In this document: positions 24,389-31,964 of the stretch, piece by piece
How the letters are laid out: each line of letters opens with the position of its first letter
How positions within the stretch are numbered: the first letter of the stretch is position 1
Source of the DNA: Thermocatellispora tengchongensis
GTDB taxonomy: Bacteria > Actinomycetota > Actinomycetes > Streptosporangiales > Streptosporangiaceae
Assembly: GCF_014202315.1 (NCBI RefSeq)
Contig: NZ_JACHGN010000002.1
Location: forward strand, 622,798-686,797
DNA length: 64,000 nucleotides
Direction of reading: 5' to 3'
Position numbers and translations under genes: made by a program
Notes under the pieces: generated by a model
Told to the model about the DNA's origin: nothing
Seen by the model: the letters and a program-made list of their open reading frames with translations, nothing else
The model's database searches: none

Positions 24389-24967
24389 TCAGAGACAGGT
24401 CAGGGTCGTCTCGACGATGTCGATCATGGAGGCTCGGCCCGCGGTCTTGCCCAGCACCCGCAGGCCGTACATGGAGTTGAGCAGGTACCGGGCCAGGACG
24501 GCCGGATCACGGTCCGCCGCGATCTCGCCGTCGTGCCGGGCGCGTTCCAGGGCGTCGCGGAAGGCGGCCTCCATGCGGCCGAAGATGGCCCGCACGAGGT
24601 CGGTTACGCCCGGGTCGCGACCGGCCAGCTCGATGGCGGCGTTGACCGCCAGGCAGCCGCGGCGCGGGGGAGCCTCGGCCGACTCCTCCTCGACGACGGT
24701 CATCAGGACGCGCCGAACGCGGTCGCGGACCGGGCCGTCGCCCTCCAGCACCTTGACCTGCCGTGTCGTCCACTCCTCGTCGTAGCGGCGCAGCGCTTCG
24801 AGGAACAGGTGATGTTTGCTGGTGAAGGCGTTGTACAGGCTGCCGCGCCCGAGCCCGGTGTGGTCCACGAGGTCCTGGGCGGAGGTGGCGGCATAGCCCT
24901 TGCTCCAGAAAGCGGCCATGGCGGCATCGACGACCGCGCCGGGGTCGAAGCCTTTGGGTCGGGGCAT
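24389..24967 (-). CDS. TetR/AcrR-family transcriptional regulator
   Basis: A 192-residue repressor starting MPRPKGFDPGAVVDAAM. The helix-turn-helix spans about residues 27-46 (ATSAQDLVDHTGLGRGSLYNAF), followed by an all-helical ligand domain with CLAVNAAIELAG. The start at 24967 is preferred because upstream in-frame sequence crosses its own operator region. It heads the leftward pair with the oxidoreductase and is divergent from the permease operon. Overlapping inverted repeats lie 18-34 bp upstream. It may also influence the divergent operon. Confidence 0.88.
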   Translation of the reverse strand: MPRPKGFDPGAVVDAAMAAFWSKGYAATSAQDLVDHTGLGRGSLYNAFTSKHHLFLEALRRYDEEWTTRQVKVLEGDGPVRDRVRRVLMTVVEEESAEAPPRRGCLAVNAAIELAGRDPGVTDLVRAIFGRMEAAFRDALERARHDGEIAADRDPAVLARYLLNSMYGLRVLGKTAGRASMIDIVETTLTCL

Positions 24968-24984
24968 GCGGGTGACCCTAGCAC

Positions 24985-25001
24985 GTTCTGGAACGATCGT
25001 T
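24985..25001. promoter_or_regulatory. Overlapping palindromes, probable TetR operator
   Basis: GTTC-TG-GAAC (24985-24994) overlaps the perfect palindrome AACGATCGTT (24992-25001) just before the tetR-type gene. TetR proteins usually bind such sites to repress themselves and a neighbour. Confidence 0.5.
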
Positions 25002-25045
25002 AAAATTTCTCGAATCCCCGGAAACTCCCTCTTGTCCATGCAGTG

Positions 25046-25058
25046 CATGCACAGCATA
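25046..25058. promoter_or_regulatory. 13-bp operator candidate CATGCACAGCATA before the catabolic operon
   Basis: It lies 35 bp before the permease GTG and matches 11 of 13 bases of the perfect palindrome TATGCT-C-AGCATA at 30232-30244, over the GntR start. TGCATGCA occurs next to both copies. The shared site in front of the operon and of the regulator gene suggests this is the GntR protein's operator. Confidence 0.6.
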
Positions 25059-25092
25059 CTCAGATGGCAGTTCCGAGGAGAAAGAGAACGCC

Positions 25093-25842
25093 GTGCTCGA
25101 TCCTGTGCACCTGACCGTCCTGGCCGTCGCGGGGTTTCTCGCGGGCGCCGTCAACGGGGTCGCCGGCGGTGGTTCCCTGATCTCGTTCCCCGCGCTGCTG
25201 GCGGTGGGCTATCCGCCGGTGACCGCCAACGTCACCAGCGCGCTGACGACCCTGCCCGGCTACGTCGGCGGACTCGCCGGCTACCGCGACGAGTGGCCCG
25301 CCATCCGCTCGCGCGCGCTCGGGCTGGCGGGGGTGAGCGTCGCGGGCGCGGCCTGCGGCTCGGCGCTCCTGCTGGGCGCGCCGCCCGAGCACTTCACGTC
25401 GGCGGTGCCGGTTCTCGTCCTCGCCTCCGCCCTCGCCCTGGCCCTGCAGAACGTGGTGGCGCGGCGGCTGGTACGGGCCCGTGCGGCCGGCGGCGGTCCC
25501 GGCCTGCTCATCGCCCAGTTCGTGGTCTCGGTGTACGGCGGCTACTTCGCCGCGGGGCTGGGCGTGATGATGCTCGCGATCCTCGGGGCCTTCATGACCG
25601 AGGACCTGCACCGCCTCAACGCGCTCAAGGGCGCCCTGTCGCTCGTCGTCGGATCGGTCTCGGCCCTGTGCTTCGCCGTCTTCGGGCCCGTGCAGTGGCT
25701 CCCGGTCGCCGTCATGTCGCTGGCCGGCCTGTTCGGCGGACGCGGCGGAGTGGCGCTCGCCCGGCGCGTGTCCCCCCATGTCCTCCGCCGGCTGGTCGTC
25801 GGCGTCGGGCTCGTCCTGTCCACCGTGCTCTTCCTGAGGTAG
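25093..25842 (+). CDS. TauE/SafE (TSUP) family membrane exporter/permease
   Basis: A 249-residue protein with about eight membrane segments. The family signature repeats appear as AGAVNGVAGGGSLISFPALL near residue 20 and GYFAAGLGVMMLAILG near residue 155. TSUP members move sulfite, sulfonates or small organic acids. GTG at 25093 follows a GAGGAG about 13 bases upstream. It is the first gene of a five-gene operon of hydrolases plus an MFS carrier, so it may export a pathway product or import a substrate. Ligand unknown. Confidence 0.85.
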   Translation: MLDPVHLTVLAVAGFLAGAVNGVAGGGSLISFPALLAVGYPPVTANVTSALTTLPGYVGGLAGYRDEWPAIRSRALGLAGVSVAGAACGSALLLGAPPEHFTSAVPVLVLASALALALQNVVARRLVRARAAGGGPGLLIAQFVVSVYGGYFAAGLGVMMLAILGAFMTEDLHRLNALKGALSLVVGSVSALCFAVFGPVQWLPVAVMSLAGLFGGRGGVALARRVSPHVLRRLVVGVGLVLSTVLFLR

Positions 25843-25844
25843 CC

Positions 25845-27233
25845 ATGATCCAGCAGCGAACCGACCTTCTCGTCTCGGGCACCCACCTGATCTCGATGGA
25901 CGCCGACGTCGGCGACATCCCGAGGGCGGACATCCTCATCCGCGAGGGCCGGATCATCGACGCCGGCCCGCACCGACCGGATCGGGAGGTGGGCGACGTA
26001 CAGGTCATCGACGCGTCCGGGACGCTGACCCTGCCCGGCTTCGTGGACACGCACTGGCACCTGTGGAACTCGCTGCTGCGCGGCACGGTGGGCGACCGGC
26101 CGGGCACCGACTACTTCACCGTCAAACGGGCGCTCGCGCCGCACTTCGAGGTGGAGGACTTCTACTGGGCGGCGCGGTTCGGGCTGGCCGAGGCCGTCAG
26201 CGGCGGCATCACCACCGTGCACAACTTCGACCACAACGTGCGCAGCCCGCAGGACGCCGACGCCAACATCCAGGCGCATCTCGACTCCGGCCTGCGCGGG
26301 CGCTTCTCCTACGGCCCGCCCGACTCGGCCGCGCCCGACGCGACCAACGACCTCGACGACTGGGCGGCGCTGCGCGAGCGCTGGCCGGCGTCCCGTCTGG
26401 ACGGGAGGCTGGACTTCGGCGTCGCCCTGCGCGGCCCGTACCGGACGCCGCCCTCGGTGTACGAGCGGGAGTGGCGGACGGCACGATCGCTCGGCCTGCC
26501 GATCACCATGCACTGCGACCGGTGCCTGCGGGAGGAGGGCTGCCGTAGCTGCGGCCTGGTCCGGCTCGAAGAGCTGGGGCTGCTCGGGGAGGACGTGCAG
26601 GTCATCCATGCCGTGCACGCCGGCGAGCAGGACATCCGGGCGCTGGCCCGCACGCGCACCCGGGTCTCCCTGAGCCCGATGACCGAGATGCGCACGATGG
26701 GGTTCCCGCTGCTGACCGAACTCCTCCAGGCGGGCGTGCCGGTCTCGCTGTCGCTGGACACCCTGGCCATGCCCACGAGCGCGGACATCCTGGGACACCT
26801 GCGCGCGATCATCTCGGTCGAGGCCGCGCGCACCGGATCGAACGCCCTGACCCCGCGCAGACTGCTCCGGCTCGCCACGCTCGACGGCGCCCGCGATCTC
26901 GGGCTGGAGCACGTCACCGGGTCCGTCACCCCCGGCAAGCGCGCGGACCTGGTGATCCTGCGCTCCGGCGACATCAACCTGGTCCCCTCCGGCGACCCGG
27001 CCGAGGCGCTGGTCTACACCGGCCAGATCGACAACATCGACACCGTCATCGCCGACGGCCGCATTCTCAAGCGGCACGGCAAGCGGGTCCTCGCCCCCGG
27101 CGAGCAGGACCCCGTCGCGGTGGCCGCGGCGCGTCGCGACGCGCTGCTGCGCAGGGCCGCCGCCGCGGGCGACTGGCCGGCCCGCCCTGCCGGCGCCCCG
27201 GGCCCATCCCCCACCGAAGGAACACTGCCATGA
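25845..27233 (+). CDS. Metal-dependent amidohydrolase (TRZ/ATZ, cytosine-deaminase-like)
   Basis: A 462-residue amidohydrolase. GFVDTHWHLW carries the first metal-binding HxH, later His are in PITMHCDR and VIHAVHAG, and SLSLDTLAM supplies the Asp region. An N-terminal beta-sandwich lobe and a C-terminal GKRADLVIL segment complete the fold. Members deaminate or dechlorinate triazines, pyrimidines, guanine or related rings, or open cyclic amides. With a PuuE-like deacetylase and a FAH-family enzyme downstream, breakdown of an N-containing ring is likely (inference). The next gene overlaps by four bases. Confidence 0.85.
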   Translation: MIQQRTDLLVSGTHLISMDADVGDIPRADILIREGRIIDAGPHRPDREVGDVQVIDASGTLTLPGFVDTHWHLWNSLLRGTVGDRPGTDYFTVKRALAPHFEVEDFYWAARFGLAEAVSGGITTVHNFDHNVRSPQDADANIQAHLDSGLRGRFSYGPPDSAAPDATNDLDDWAALRERWPASRLDGRLDFGVALRGPYRTPPSVYEREWRTARSLGLPITMHCDRCLREEGCRSCGLVRLEELGLLGEDVQVIHAVHAGEQDIRALARTRTRVSLSPMTEMRTMGFPLLTELLQAGVPVSLSLDTLAMPTSADILGHLRAIISVEAARTGSNALTPRRLLRLATLDGARDLGLEHVTGSVTPGKRADLVILRSGDINLVPSGDPAEALVYTGQIDNIDTVIADGRILKRHGKRVLAPGEQDPVAVAAARRDALLRRAAAAGDWPARPAGAPGPSPTEGTLP

Positions 27234-28480
27234 GCGCCACCTCCGTCCCCCGTACATCACCCTCCCGGCGAGAGGCTCTCGCACCCTCCGCGGCCATCGC
27301 CATGTTCGGCCTGCTCCTGCTGGCCTACGCCGTCAACGCGATGGACCGCATGGTCTTCCCGGTACTGCTCGTCGAGGTCCGTACGGAGTACGGCTTCAGC
27401 CTGGAGGCGGCCGGTCTGCAGGCCACCGTGTTCGCCCTCGGCATGGGCCTGGCCGGCATACCCGCCGGCCGCGTGGAGCGGATGCTCGGCCGCAAGTGGA
27501 CGATCGTCGGCGGAACGCTGCTGTTCTCGGCCGCGACCGCCATGACCGCCGCGTCCGCCGGGTTCGCCGACATGCTGCTGTGGCGCGTCCTGTCCGGAGT
27601 CGGCGAGGCCCTGCAGCTCGCCGCGATCATCACGGTGGCGTCGAGCGCCTTCCCCGCCCGGCGCGGCGTGGCCATCGGCAGCATCAACATGGCGTTCGCC
27701 GCGGGGTCGCTCCTCGGCCCGGCGCTGGGCAGCAGCCTGCTCGAAAGCCACGGCACCTGGCGGTCGCCGATGCTGGTCTTCGGCGCGATCGGCGTCGTGC
27801 TCGCGCTCGCCGTCGTGCTGCTGGTGTCACGGCGGCTCACCGAGGCCGAGCCGGCCAAAAGCGCGGCCCTGCACGTCGGCGGCGCGCCCACGTTGTGGTC
27901 GCGCAACCCGCTCCTGCTCGCCGCCATCATCACGCTCTTCGGCCTGGCCGACTTCGCCTTCATCGGCCTGTACGCCAGCTACCTGCGCGAGCACCTGCAC
28001 TTCGGCTCGGGCCAGGCCGGGTTCGTGGTGGGACTGTCGGGGCTGGCGGCCTTCGCGTCACCGGCCGGCGGCTACCTGGTCGATCGGTGGAGCCCGCGGC
28101 TGGTGCTGCCGATGCTGAACCTCGGCGTCGCGGCGTGCGGGTGCGCCCTGTTCCTCGGGCCGGGATCGGTCACCTGGCAGGCCGTCTTCTCCTTCCTGTT
28201 CGGGCTTCTCGCCAGCAGCGGCGTGTACGTGGCCGCGGCCGGCTATCTCGTCAAGTCCGTGGACGCCCGGGGCGTCAGCCGGGCCGCCGGCGTGTTCGTC
28301 ACCTGCGTCTACATCGCGGCCAGCGTCGCCGGGCTGATGTTCAGCAGCCTGATCGCGGCCACCGGCTGGACGGTCGCCGCCATGGTGCAGATCGTCGGCT
28401 TCTCCGTCCTGGGCGCCGCCCTGGCCCTCGTCCTGCGGCCGGACCTGTTCAGCACGACCGACACCACAAGGGATCACTGA
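27230..28480 (+). CDS. Major facilitator superfamily transporter
   Basis: A 416-residue MFS protein with 12 predicted membrane segments. Asp occurs in helix 1 (YAVNAMDRMVFPVLL). The loop 2-3 motif reads GIPAGRVERMLGRKWTIV, a recognisable G-x-x-x-D/E-R-x-G-R-K/R form. ATG at 27230 overlaps the amidohydrolase stop. Operon position points to uptake of the compound degraded by the neighbours. The N-terminal ~20 residues are a cytoplasmic Ser/Pro-rich tail. Confidence 0.88.
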   Translation: MSATSVPRTSPSRREALAPSAAIAMFGLLLLAYAVNAMDRMVFPVLLVEVRTEYGFSLEAAGLQATVFALGMGLAGIPAGRVERMLGRKWTIVGGTLLFSAATAMTAASAGFADMLLWRVLSGVGEALQLAAIITVASSAFPARRGVAIGSINMAFAAGSLLGPALGSSLLESHGTWRSPMLVFGAIGVVLALAVVLLVSRRLTEAEPAKSAALHVGGAPTLWSRNPLLLAAIITLFGLADFAFIGLYASYLREHLHFGSGQAGFVVGLSGLAAFASPAGGYLVDRWSPRLVLPMLNLGVAACGCALFLGPGSVTWQAVFSFLFGLLASSGVYVAAAGYLVKSVDARGVSRAAGVFVTCVYIAASVAGLMFSSLIAATGWTVAAMVQIVGFSVLGAALALVLRPDLFSTTDTTRDH

Positions 28481-28483
28481 CTC

Positions 28484-29197
28484 ATGACCACCTCCCTGCT
28501 CTGGCGGCCACACCAGGCCGCCGTCCCCGTCGCCGGACGGCCCGGGGCATTCCCGGTCCGGCGCGTCTACTGCGTCGGGCGCAACTACCTCGACCACATC
28601 CGCGAGATGCGCGAGGGCGACGAGCGCGACGACCCCTTCTTCTTCCACAAGCCCGCCGACGCGGTCGTCCCCGACGGCTCGGCCGTCCCGTATCCGCCGC
28701 AGACCGAAGACCTGCAGTTCGAGGGCGAGCTGGTCGTCGCGATCGGGCGGGAGGGGGTGGACATCGGGCCGCAGGACGCGCTCGATCACGTCTTCGGCTT
28801 CGCCGCCGGCATCGACCTGACGCGGCGCGACCGGCAGCGCGAGTGCCGGGCGATGGCGCGGCCCTGGGAGGCCGGCAAGTCCTTCGACCACTCGGCGCCC
28901 TGCGGCCCGATCCTCCCGGCGCAGCAGGCCACCCAGACGCTCTCCGGTGAGCTGCGCCTGAGTGTCAACGGCGAGCTGCGCCAGCACACCAGCCTGAAGC
29001 TGATGATCTGGGACGTCCCGGAGATCATCAGCCACCTGTCCCGCTCCTACCGGCTCATGCCGGGCGATCTGATCTACACCGGCACCCCGGCCGGCGTCGC
29101 CCCGGTGCGGCCCGGCGACCGGATCCACGTCGAGATCACCGGCCTGCCCTCCCTGACCGTGACCATCCGCCCAGGAGACACCCATGCGTCCCAGTGA
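28484..29197 (+). CDS. Fumarylacetoacetate hydrolase (FAH) family protein
   Basis: A 237-residue protein of the FAH/2-hydroxyhepta-2,4-diene-1,7-dioate isomerase family. VYCVGRNYLDHI opens the core. The metal ligands are expected in LQFEGELVVAIG (Glu-x-Glu) and in GIDLTRRD (Asp). GDLIYTGTPAGVAPVRPGD is the typical C-terminal signature. Such enzymes cleave C-C bonds in beta-diketones or hydrate/decarboxylate enols. It starts four bases after the MFS gene and overlaps the deacetylase gene by 14 bases, so it is firmly within the operon. Confidence 0.88.
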   Translation: MTTSLLWRPHQAAVPVAGRPGAFPVRRVYCVGRNYLDHIREMREGDERDDPFFFHKPADAVVPDGSAVPYPPQTEDLQFEGELVVAIGREGVDIGPQDALDHVFGFAAGIDLTRRDRQRECRAMARPWEAGKSFDHSAPCGPILPAQQATQTLSGELRLSVNGELRQHTSLKLMIWDVPEIISHLSRSYRLMPGDLIYTGTPAGVAPVRPGDRIHVEITGLPSLTVTIRPGDTHASQ

Positions 29198-30137
29198 ACG
29201 GCTCGCGTACGACCCCATCGAGGGGCGCCCCGCGCTCACCCTCCCCGACGGGGGACGGATGATCGTATGGGTCATCGTCAACGTCGAGACCTGGTCCGAC
29301 ACCGACCCCATGCCCCGGACCGTGCTCACCCCGCCCGCCGGCGGCATCCCCGCCCCCGACGTCCCCAACTGGGCCTGGCACGAGTACGGCAACCGGGTCG
29401 GATTCTGGCGCATCCTCGACACGCTGGACCGGCACGGCGTACGGGCCTGCCTGGCCATCAACGGCCAGGCCATCGAGCACTACCCCCACATCACCCGGGC
29501 GGCCCGCGACCGCGGCTGGGAGTTCATCGGGCACGGCCTGACGCAGAAGAACATGCAGAAGGTGGCCGACGAACGAGCCGACATCCGGGCCACCACCCGG
29601 GCGATCGAGTCGGCGACCGGAACCCGGCCCCGGGGCTGGCTGGGCCCCGGGCTGACCGAGACCTGGGAAACGCCGGACATCCTCGTCGAGGAAGGATACG
29701 AGTACGTCTGCGACTGGGTCCTCGACGACCAGCCCGTGGAACTGGCCACCCGCACCTCGCCGATCGTGAGCATTCCCTACACCCAGGAATGCAACGACGT
29801 CGCCATGATGCTGATCCAGCATCATGCGGGCCGCGAATACCTGCAGCGGGCGGTGGACCAGTTCGACCAGCTCTACGCCGACTCCAGCCGGTCCGCCCGG
29901 GTCATGGCCCTGGTGGTGCACCCGTACATCATGGGCGCGCCGCATCGCCTGAAGTACTTCGACCAGGCCCTGCACCACATCCGCGCCCACCGGGACGTCC
30001 AGGTGTGGACCGGCGAGCAGATCCTCGACTGGTATCGCCGCGCCCGCCCCGAGCCCGCTCCCGCTGCCGAGCCTGCTCCCGAGCCCGTCCCCGTTGCCGA
30101 GCCGGCTTCCGGGCGCGGCTCCATGGCGGCCCGCTGA
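29184..30137 (+). CDS. Polysaccharide deacetylase-fold hydrolase (PuuE/allantoinase-like)
   Basis: A 317-residue NodB-fold protein of the PuuE subgroup: NVETWSD early, RVGFWRILDTLDRHGVRACLAING, WEFIGHGLTQKNM, and GWLGPGLTETWETPDIL. The usual peptidoglycan-deacetylase motifs are altered in the way seen in cofactor-poor allantoinase and related cyclic-amide hydrolases. The C-terminal ~25 residues are a Pro/Ala/Glu-rich tail (AEPAPEPVPVAEPAS) with no obvious fold. It is the last operon gene, followed by a strong hairpin. Hydrolysis of an amide or ureide ring is the best guess. Confidence 0.82.
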   Translation: MRPSERLAYDPIEGRPALTLPDGGRMIVWVIVNVETWSDTDPMPRTVLTPPAGGIPAPDVPNWAWHEYGNRVGFWRILDTLDRHGVRACLAINGQAIEHYPHITRAARDRGWEFIGHGLTQKNMQKVADERADIRATTRAIESATGTRPRGWLGPGLTETWETPDILVEEGYEYVCDWVLDDQPVELATRTSPIVSIPYTQECNDVAMMLIQHHAGREYLQRAVDQFDQLYADSSRSARVMALVVHPYIMGAPHRLKYFDQALHHIRAHRDVQVWTGEQILDWYRRARPEPAPAAEPAPEPVPVAEPASGRGSMAAR

Positions 30138-30141
30138 GCGA

Positions 30142-30191
30142 CCGCCGCCGCTCCCCGGCCCGCGGCGATGGCGGCCGGGGAGCGGCGGCGG
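30142..30191. terminator. 19-bp perfect stem hairpin after the catabolic operon
   Basis: Left arm 30142-30160 and right arm 30173-30191 are exact complements (CCGCCGCCGCTCCCCGGCC and its inverse) around a 12-base loop. It lies five bases after the deacetylase stop and 50 bp before the GntR operator. There is no T-run, as is common in actinobacterial terminators. Confidence 0.65.
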
Positions 30192-30231
30192 CGCCGTACC
30201 GGAACCCACCGACAAGATCGTGCATGCAGAG

Positions 30232-30244
30232 TATGCTCAGCATA
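30232..30244. promoter_or_regulatory. Perfect palindrome TATGCT-C-AGCATA over the GntR start codon
   Basis: The 13-bp palindrome ends on the A of the ATG of the GntR gene, with TGCATGCA just upstream (30221-30228). A near-identical copy is at 25046-25058. Binding here would block initiation directly, which fits autorepression of a leaderless or short-leader transcript. Confidence 0.65.
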
Positions 30245-30900
30245 TGACCGGCACCTTCGAATCGCAGCCCGGCAGCGCCCAAGCGGTGTACGCAACACTG
30301 CGCCGCCGGTTCGCAGAGGGCGAGTACGCGCCCGGCCAGCGCCTGATGGAGAAAGTGATCGCGGCGGAGCTGGGCGTCAGCCGCACACCGGTACGCGAGG
30401 CGATCGGACGGCTGCTGACCGAGGGACTGGTGGTGCCGACCGCCCGGGGCGTCGCGGTCGCGGCGCTGACCCCCCAGGAGGCGGAGCACCTGTTCGTGCT
30501 GCGCGCCGATCTCGAAGCCCTGGCCGCGGAGCTCGCCGCCGAGCGGCAGGCGCGGGGCCAGTTGGCCCCGGCCCGGATCGACGAGCTCGACCGGGCGGTG
30601 GAGAAGGTCGAAGCCGCGGTCGAGGCCCGTGACCCGCGGGCGTCCGCGCAGGCCAACCTCGCCCTGCACCGCGCCATCGGCGCGGCGGCCGGCAATCCCT
30701 TCCTCGAAGACGCCCTCCACCGGGTCTGGGACCGCATCGCCGTCACCACGGTGGCCAACCTGGACGACCCCCACTGGGCCGCCACCATCGGCGACCAGCA
30801 TCGTGCCATCGTGGCCGAGATCCGCGCGGGCAACCCGCAGGCCGCCAGGCAGGCGGCCAAGTCGCACATCGAGGCGGCCCGCCGCGCCTCCATGAGCTGA
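30244..30900 (+). CDS. GntR-family regulator, FadR/FCD subgroup
   Basis: A 218-residue regulator. The winged helix spans about residues 12-75 (EYAPGQRLMEKVIAAELGVSRTPVREAIGRLLTEG), followed by an FCD helical effector domain with the metal-site pattern LHRAIGAAAGNPFLED and QHRAIVAEI. ATG at 30244 fits both the family length and the operator. The matching palindrome 35 bp before the permease gene makes it the likely repressor of the 25093-30137 operon, with a pathway intermediate as effector. Confidence 0.9.
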   Translation: MTGTFESQPGSAQAVYATLRRRFAEGEYAPGQRLMEKVIAAELGVSRTPVREAIGRLLTEGLVVPTARGVAVAALTPQEAEHLFVLRADLEALAAELAAERQARGQLAPARIDELDRAVEKVEAAVEARDPRASAQANLALHRAIGAAAGNPFLEDALHRVWDRIAVTTVANLDDPHWAATIGDQHRAIVAEIRAGNPQAARQAAKSHIEAARRASMS

Positions 30901-30955
30901 GGGAGCGGGTCCCCGGGTGGGGCGTCCGGGGTGGGGGAGGGGGTAGCGTTCCGGT

Positions 30956-31318
30956 GTGGATCGGATCTTCACTGTCGATGAGGCGCGGGCCATGGTGCCC
31001 GAAGTGCGCCGGCGGGCCGCGGAGTTCGTGCGGGCGCGGGCCGACCTGGCCGAGCTCTCCTACGACCTGCGGATGGGGCGGCCCTCGCCGCTGGGCGGCC
31101 TGGCCGAGGCCAAGGCGTACGAGGCGCGCATGGACGAGATCCTGAGCTGGTTCGACGATCGCGGCATCGAGGTGAAGGGCGTGGCGCCGCTGCTGGTCGA
31201 CTTCCCCGCCGAGCTCGACGGGGTCTCGGTGCGGTTGTGCTGGCTGGAGGGGGACGCCGAGCTGGCCTGGTATCACCGCAGCGAGCTGGGGTTTCTCGGC
31301 CGCCGGCCGCTGGAGTGA
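30956..31318 (+). CDS. DUF2203 family protein
   Basis: A 120-residue protein matching the DUF2203 family: FTVDEARAMVPEVRRRAAEF at the start, GIEVKGVAPLLVDFPAELDG in the middle and LCWLEGDAELAWYHR near the end. GTG at 30956 is used, with another GTG one codon-frame shift upstream. No biochemical role is established for this family to my knowledge. It is followed three bases later by the XRE-cupin gene, so the two are probably co-transcribed. Confidence 0.82.
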   Translation: MDRIFTVDEARAMVPEVRRRAAEFVRARADLAELSYDLRMGRPSPLGGLAEAKAYEARMDEILSWFDDRGIEVKGVAPLLVDFPAELDGVSVRLCWLEGDAELAWYHRSELGFLGRRPLE

Positions 31319-31321
31319 GCG

Positions 31322-31924
31322 ATGGCGGAGCAGGCGCGGGCGGGAGGGCAGGCGGCGCTGGTCGGGGCGCGGATCACGGAGCTGCGCCGGCGTGCGGGCT
31401 GGTCGCTGTCGGAGCTGGCCCGCCGCGCCGGGCTGGGCAAGGCGACGCTGTCGGAGCTGGAGGCGGGGCGCCGCAATCCGACGCTGGAGACGCTGTTCGC
31501 GGTGACGTCCGCCATGGGGCTGCCGCTCAGCGCCGTGATCCCGCGGGCTGACGCCGAGGGCGGGTGGATGGACGAGCCCGCGGCGAAGCCCGGCGCGGTG
31601 GGTGCGGTCGCGCCCGAGGTCTCCGGGGCGGCGGTGGACGCCGTGCTGCTGGAGCGGTTCCGTGACGCGGGGATGGTCACCGAGGTGTACCGGGTGCGCA
31701 TCCGGCCGGGGGCGCGGCAGGAGTCGCCGGCGCACGCGCCGGGCGTACGGGAGTTCCTGACCGTCTTCGCGGGCGTCGCCGAGGTGGGAGCGCTCGGCGC
31801 GCCGCTGCTCGTACGCGCCGGGGAGCACGCGAGCTGGGACGCCTCCGTCCCGCACGGCTACGCCGCCGCCGGGGCCGAGCCGGTCGAGGGCACGCTGGTG
31901 ATGCGCTACCCCGAGGAGGGTTGA
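31322..31924 (+). CDS. XRE-family regulator with C-terminal cupin domain
   Basis: A 200-residue regulator. The helix-turn-helix lies at about residues 20-60 (WSLSELARRAGLGKATLSELEAG) and a small-molecule-binding cupin at about 110-190 (VREFLTVFAGVAEV, GEHASWDASVPHGYAAAG). The pairing of HTH and cupin is usual in regulators of amino-acid-derived metabolism. The gene ends inside a TTGACA hexamer. A palindrome 23-40 bp further on overlaps the start of the aminotransferase gene and is its probable operator. Confidence 0.88.
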   Translation: MAEQARAGGQAALVGARITELRRRAGWSLSELARRAGLGKATLSELEAGRRNPTLETLFAVTSAMGLPLSAVIPRADAEGGWMDEPAAKPGAVGAVAPEVSGAAVDAVLLERFRDAGMVTEVYRVRIRPGARQESPAHAPGVREFLTVFAGVAEVGALGAPLLVRAGEHASWDASVPHGYAAAGAEPVEGTLVMRYPEEG

Positions 31925-31964
31925 CAGGAGGGCGTCCGCCTCGCATCGTTCCGTATATGGAACG
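31921..31964 (+). promoter_or_regulatory. TTGACA promoter element plus CGTTCC-N6-GGAACG operator
   Basis: TTGACA (31921-31926) includes the stop of the XRE gene. A weak -10 (ATCGTT) follows 18 bp later. The inverted repeat CGTTCC/GGAACG (31947-31964) covers the aminotransferase ATG at 31957, which would then be on a leaderless transcript. Binding of the XRE-cupin protein here would block transcription and initiation. Confidence 0.55.
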
